A stretch of 55,023 nt of DNA. It comes from an uncultured Chlorobiales bacterium (lineage in GTDB: Bacteria > Bacteroidota > Chlorobiia > Chlorobiales > Thermochlorobacteraceae). A program made the position numbers and the translations under genes. Each line of letters opens with the position of its first letter. Positions within the stretch are counted from its first letter, which is position 1. The stretch is taken from contig CALKXI010000008.1 in NCBI GenBank assembly GCA_938003965.1, forward strand, positions 1 to 55,023, in the 5' to 3' direction. Positions 53,867 to 55,023 of this stretch are shown here, in pieces. Under the pieces are notes generated by a model, which saw only the letters and a list, made by a program, of their open reading frames with translations, was not told where the DNA came from and did not search any database.

Positions 53867-55023
53867 ATGCTGGCGTTCTCTCGCACAACGCTCATCGTTC
53901 TTAACATTGTTGTGGTTTTCGTGCTGTTTGGGTATGTGCTTGTGCCCTCATTTGCCTCGCTGAAAGAAAGCCTCTTTACGCAAGGCGCAATGACATTTGG
54001 TTATTACGAGCGAATTTTTTCGATGCCGCGCTACCTTGCCGCAATGCTCAACACGCTTTGGGTATCGGCTCTAACAGTAGTGGTAGCAGGCGCAGTTGGA
54101 ACGGCATTAGCATTTCTGTTTTGGCAATACACCTTTCCATTTAAGCAAGCCATTTCACAAATCCTCTTGTTGCCGATTGGGCTGCCACCGCTTATTGGCG
54201 TGTTTGCCTTTCAGTTGCTTTATAGCGAATCGGGCATATTGCCACGAGCGATTCAGGCGGCGTTGGGGCTGTCAGAAGTGCCATTCGCGTTTGAAGGCAC
54301 TTGGGCGGTGCTCTTCGTGCATGGGTATTCATTTTTCGTGCATTTTTATCTCTTTGTTTATGCGTCACTTTCAAAAGTAGATTATGCCTTGGTGGAAGCA
54401 GCACGAACCTTCGGCGCAAGTCGGGCGAAAGTATTTGTGAAAATTCTTCTGCCTCTCATTCGTCCTGCATTGCTCTCGGCAAGTTTGATTGTATTTGTTT
54501 TAAGCACGGCATCATTCACGGCACCGCTTTTATTTGCAAACAAGACGCCTTTTCTCACAGTTGAGATTTACAATCAAAAAATCGCAGGCGAATTTGGGAT
54601 TGCCAGCGGATTGACGGTGCTGTTGGTTTTGATGTCGTCGTCGCTCCTCTTTGTGTTTGAAAAGTTAAACGATGTTCGCACGGTGCTTGCGTTGCGCGGC
54701 TCACTGCGGAGCGTGCCGATGAAGCCGCTTTCGCTTGGCGTGGCGACAGGGCTTGTGGGCATGGTGCTGTTCGTTGTATTGCCGATTGCGATATTAGTGC
54801 TGATGTCGTTTTCTGAAACACCTGCGTCGTCGCGAAGTATTTTACCGACGGACTTCGGGATTGGAAATTATGTGCGCGTGTTTAAGGACGCGAATTTTTA
54901 CGAGCCGTTTGTGAATAGTTTCTCGATGGCGACACTTGCAAGTGTGATGAACCTGCTCTTTGGCGTGGTAGCGGGCGTGCTGATTGCGTCGCGAAAGATG
55001 GCGTTCAAATCGGCGGTGAGCGT
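53867..55023 (+). CDS. two-domain ABC transporter permease, ferric-iron type (partial)
   Basis: The frame is open from ATG 53867 to the end of the window (about 385 residues) and continues beyond it. It begins with a membrane anchor (LIVLNIVVVFVLFGYVLVPSF). The first permease domain follows, with the EAA loop YALVEAARTFGASRAKVFVKILLPLIRPALLS that binds the ATPase. A second domain starts near residue 290 (FVVLPIAILVLMSFSETPAS) and its EAA loop lies off the edge. Two fused permease domains are typical of FbpB/SfuB iron and ThiP-type transporters. Ferric iron is the favoured cargo; thiamine remains possible, though TenA lies 3 kb away and is not obviously linked. Confidence 0.8.
   Translation, partial: MLAFSRTTLIVLNIVVVFVLFGYVLVPSFASLKESLFTQGAMTFGYYERIFSMPRYLAAMLNTLWVSALTVVVAGAVGTALAFLFWQYTFPFKQAISQILLLPIGLPPLIGVFAFQLLYSESGILPRAIQAALGLSEVPFAFEGTWAVLFVHGYSFFVHFYLFVYASLSKVDYALVEAARTFGASRAKVFVKILLPLIRPALLSASLIVFVLSTASFTAPLLFANKTPFLTVEIYNQKIAGEFGIASGLTVLLVLMSSSLLFVFEKLNDVRTVLALRGSLRSVPMKPLSLGVATGLVGMVLFVVLPIAILVLMSFSETPASSRSILPTDFGIGNYVRVFKDANFYEPFVNSFSMATLASVMNLLFGVVAGVLIASRKMAFKSAVS

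Noticed and set aside
1-55023. Frequent CTCGAG hexamers (I counted roughly 28; about 13 expected by chance)
   Set aside because: Most lie inside genes where codon preference can explain them. No fixed spacing or orientation was seen, so I do not claim an uptake or partition signal. A genome-wide k-mer count against a codon-shuffled control would decide.
1-55023. CRISPR arrays, insertion sequences, prophage genes, rRNA
   Set aside because: No regularly spaced repeats, transposase motifs, integrase other than the Xer-type housekeeping recombinase, or rRNA sequence could be found on either strand.

Overview
The window looks like a chromosomal segment of a Gram-negative bacterium of the Bacteroidota/Chlorobiota side of the tree. 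Three observations point there. kdsB makes CMP-Kdo, so an LPS outer membrane is expected. A tyrosine recombinase gene followed by a hibernation-factor gene is an arrangement I know from Bacteroidota. Promoters recur as TTG, 19-20 nt, TAnnTTTG, which resembles the Bacteroidota -33/-7 promoter and not the E. coli -35/-10. A Chloroherpeton/Thermochlorobacter-like member of Chlorobiota is my best guess, but it is inference; no photosynthesis gene or rRNA lies in the window.

Bases 1-10100 hold housekeeping genes in mixed orientation: the tail of an unknown gene, proline dehydrogenase, kdsB and an aldo/keto reductase on the minus strand, then miaB, an HU-type protein and ruvX on plus, then a hexose-phosphate mutase (probably glmM) and polA on minus. 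Bases 10100-18450 read rightwards: an APC permease, xerC, hpf, hprK, an oligopeptide-type binding lipoprotein with one permease, ccmC, a DUF433/DUF5615 toxin-antitoxin pair and a 50-codon ccmD. The toxin-antitoxin pair sits between ccmC and ccmD. A MOT1-type transporter converges on ccmD. A soluble protein that fuses TPRs, histidine kinase, receiver and LuxR-type HTH follows, then mutS. Two glycosyltransferase genes on the minus strand (one with three frameshifts) separate mutS from pnp.

Bases 29740-50170 are one long translation locus: rpsL-rpsG-fusA-tuf, then the S10 and spc clusters from rpsJ to rplO, then secY-map-infA-rpmJ-rpsM-rpsK-rpsD-rpoA-rplQ. Three things interrupt it. An intrinsic terminator lies between tuf and rpsJ with no room for a promoter after it. 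A tRNA-Gly gene with its own promoter and flanking hairpins lies between rplN and rplX. A promoter lies inside the infA-rpmJ gap. A terminator with U-rich flanks on both sides separates rplQ from a convergent tRNA-Arg.

Bases 50250-55023 hold tRNA-Arg and tenA on minus, then a DoxX-like membrane protein, GTP-type PEP carboxykinase, tRNA-Cys and the first part of a two-domain ferric-iron-type ABC permease that runs off the end. No large unknown operon is visible. The unusual material is in the small elements and gene arrangements listed in the findings.
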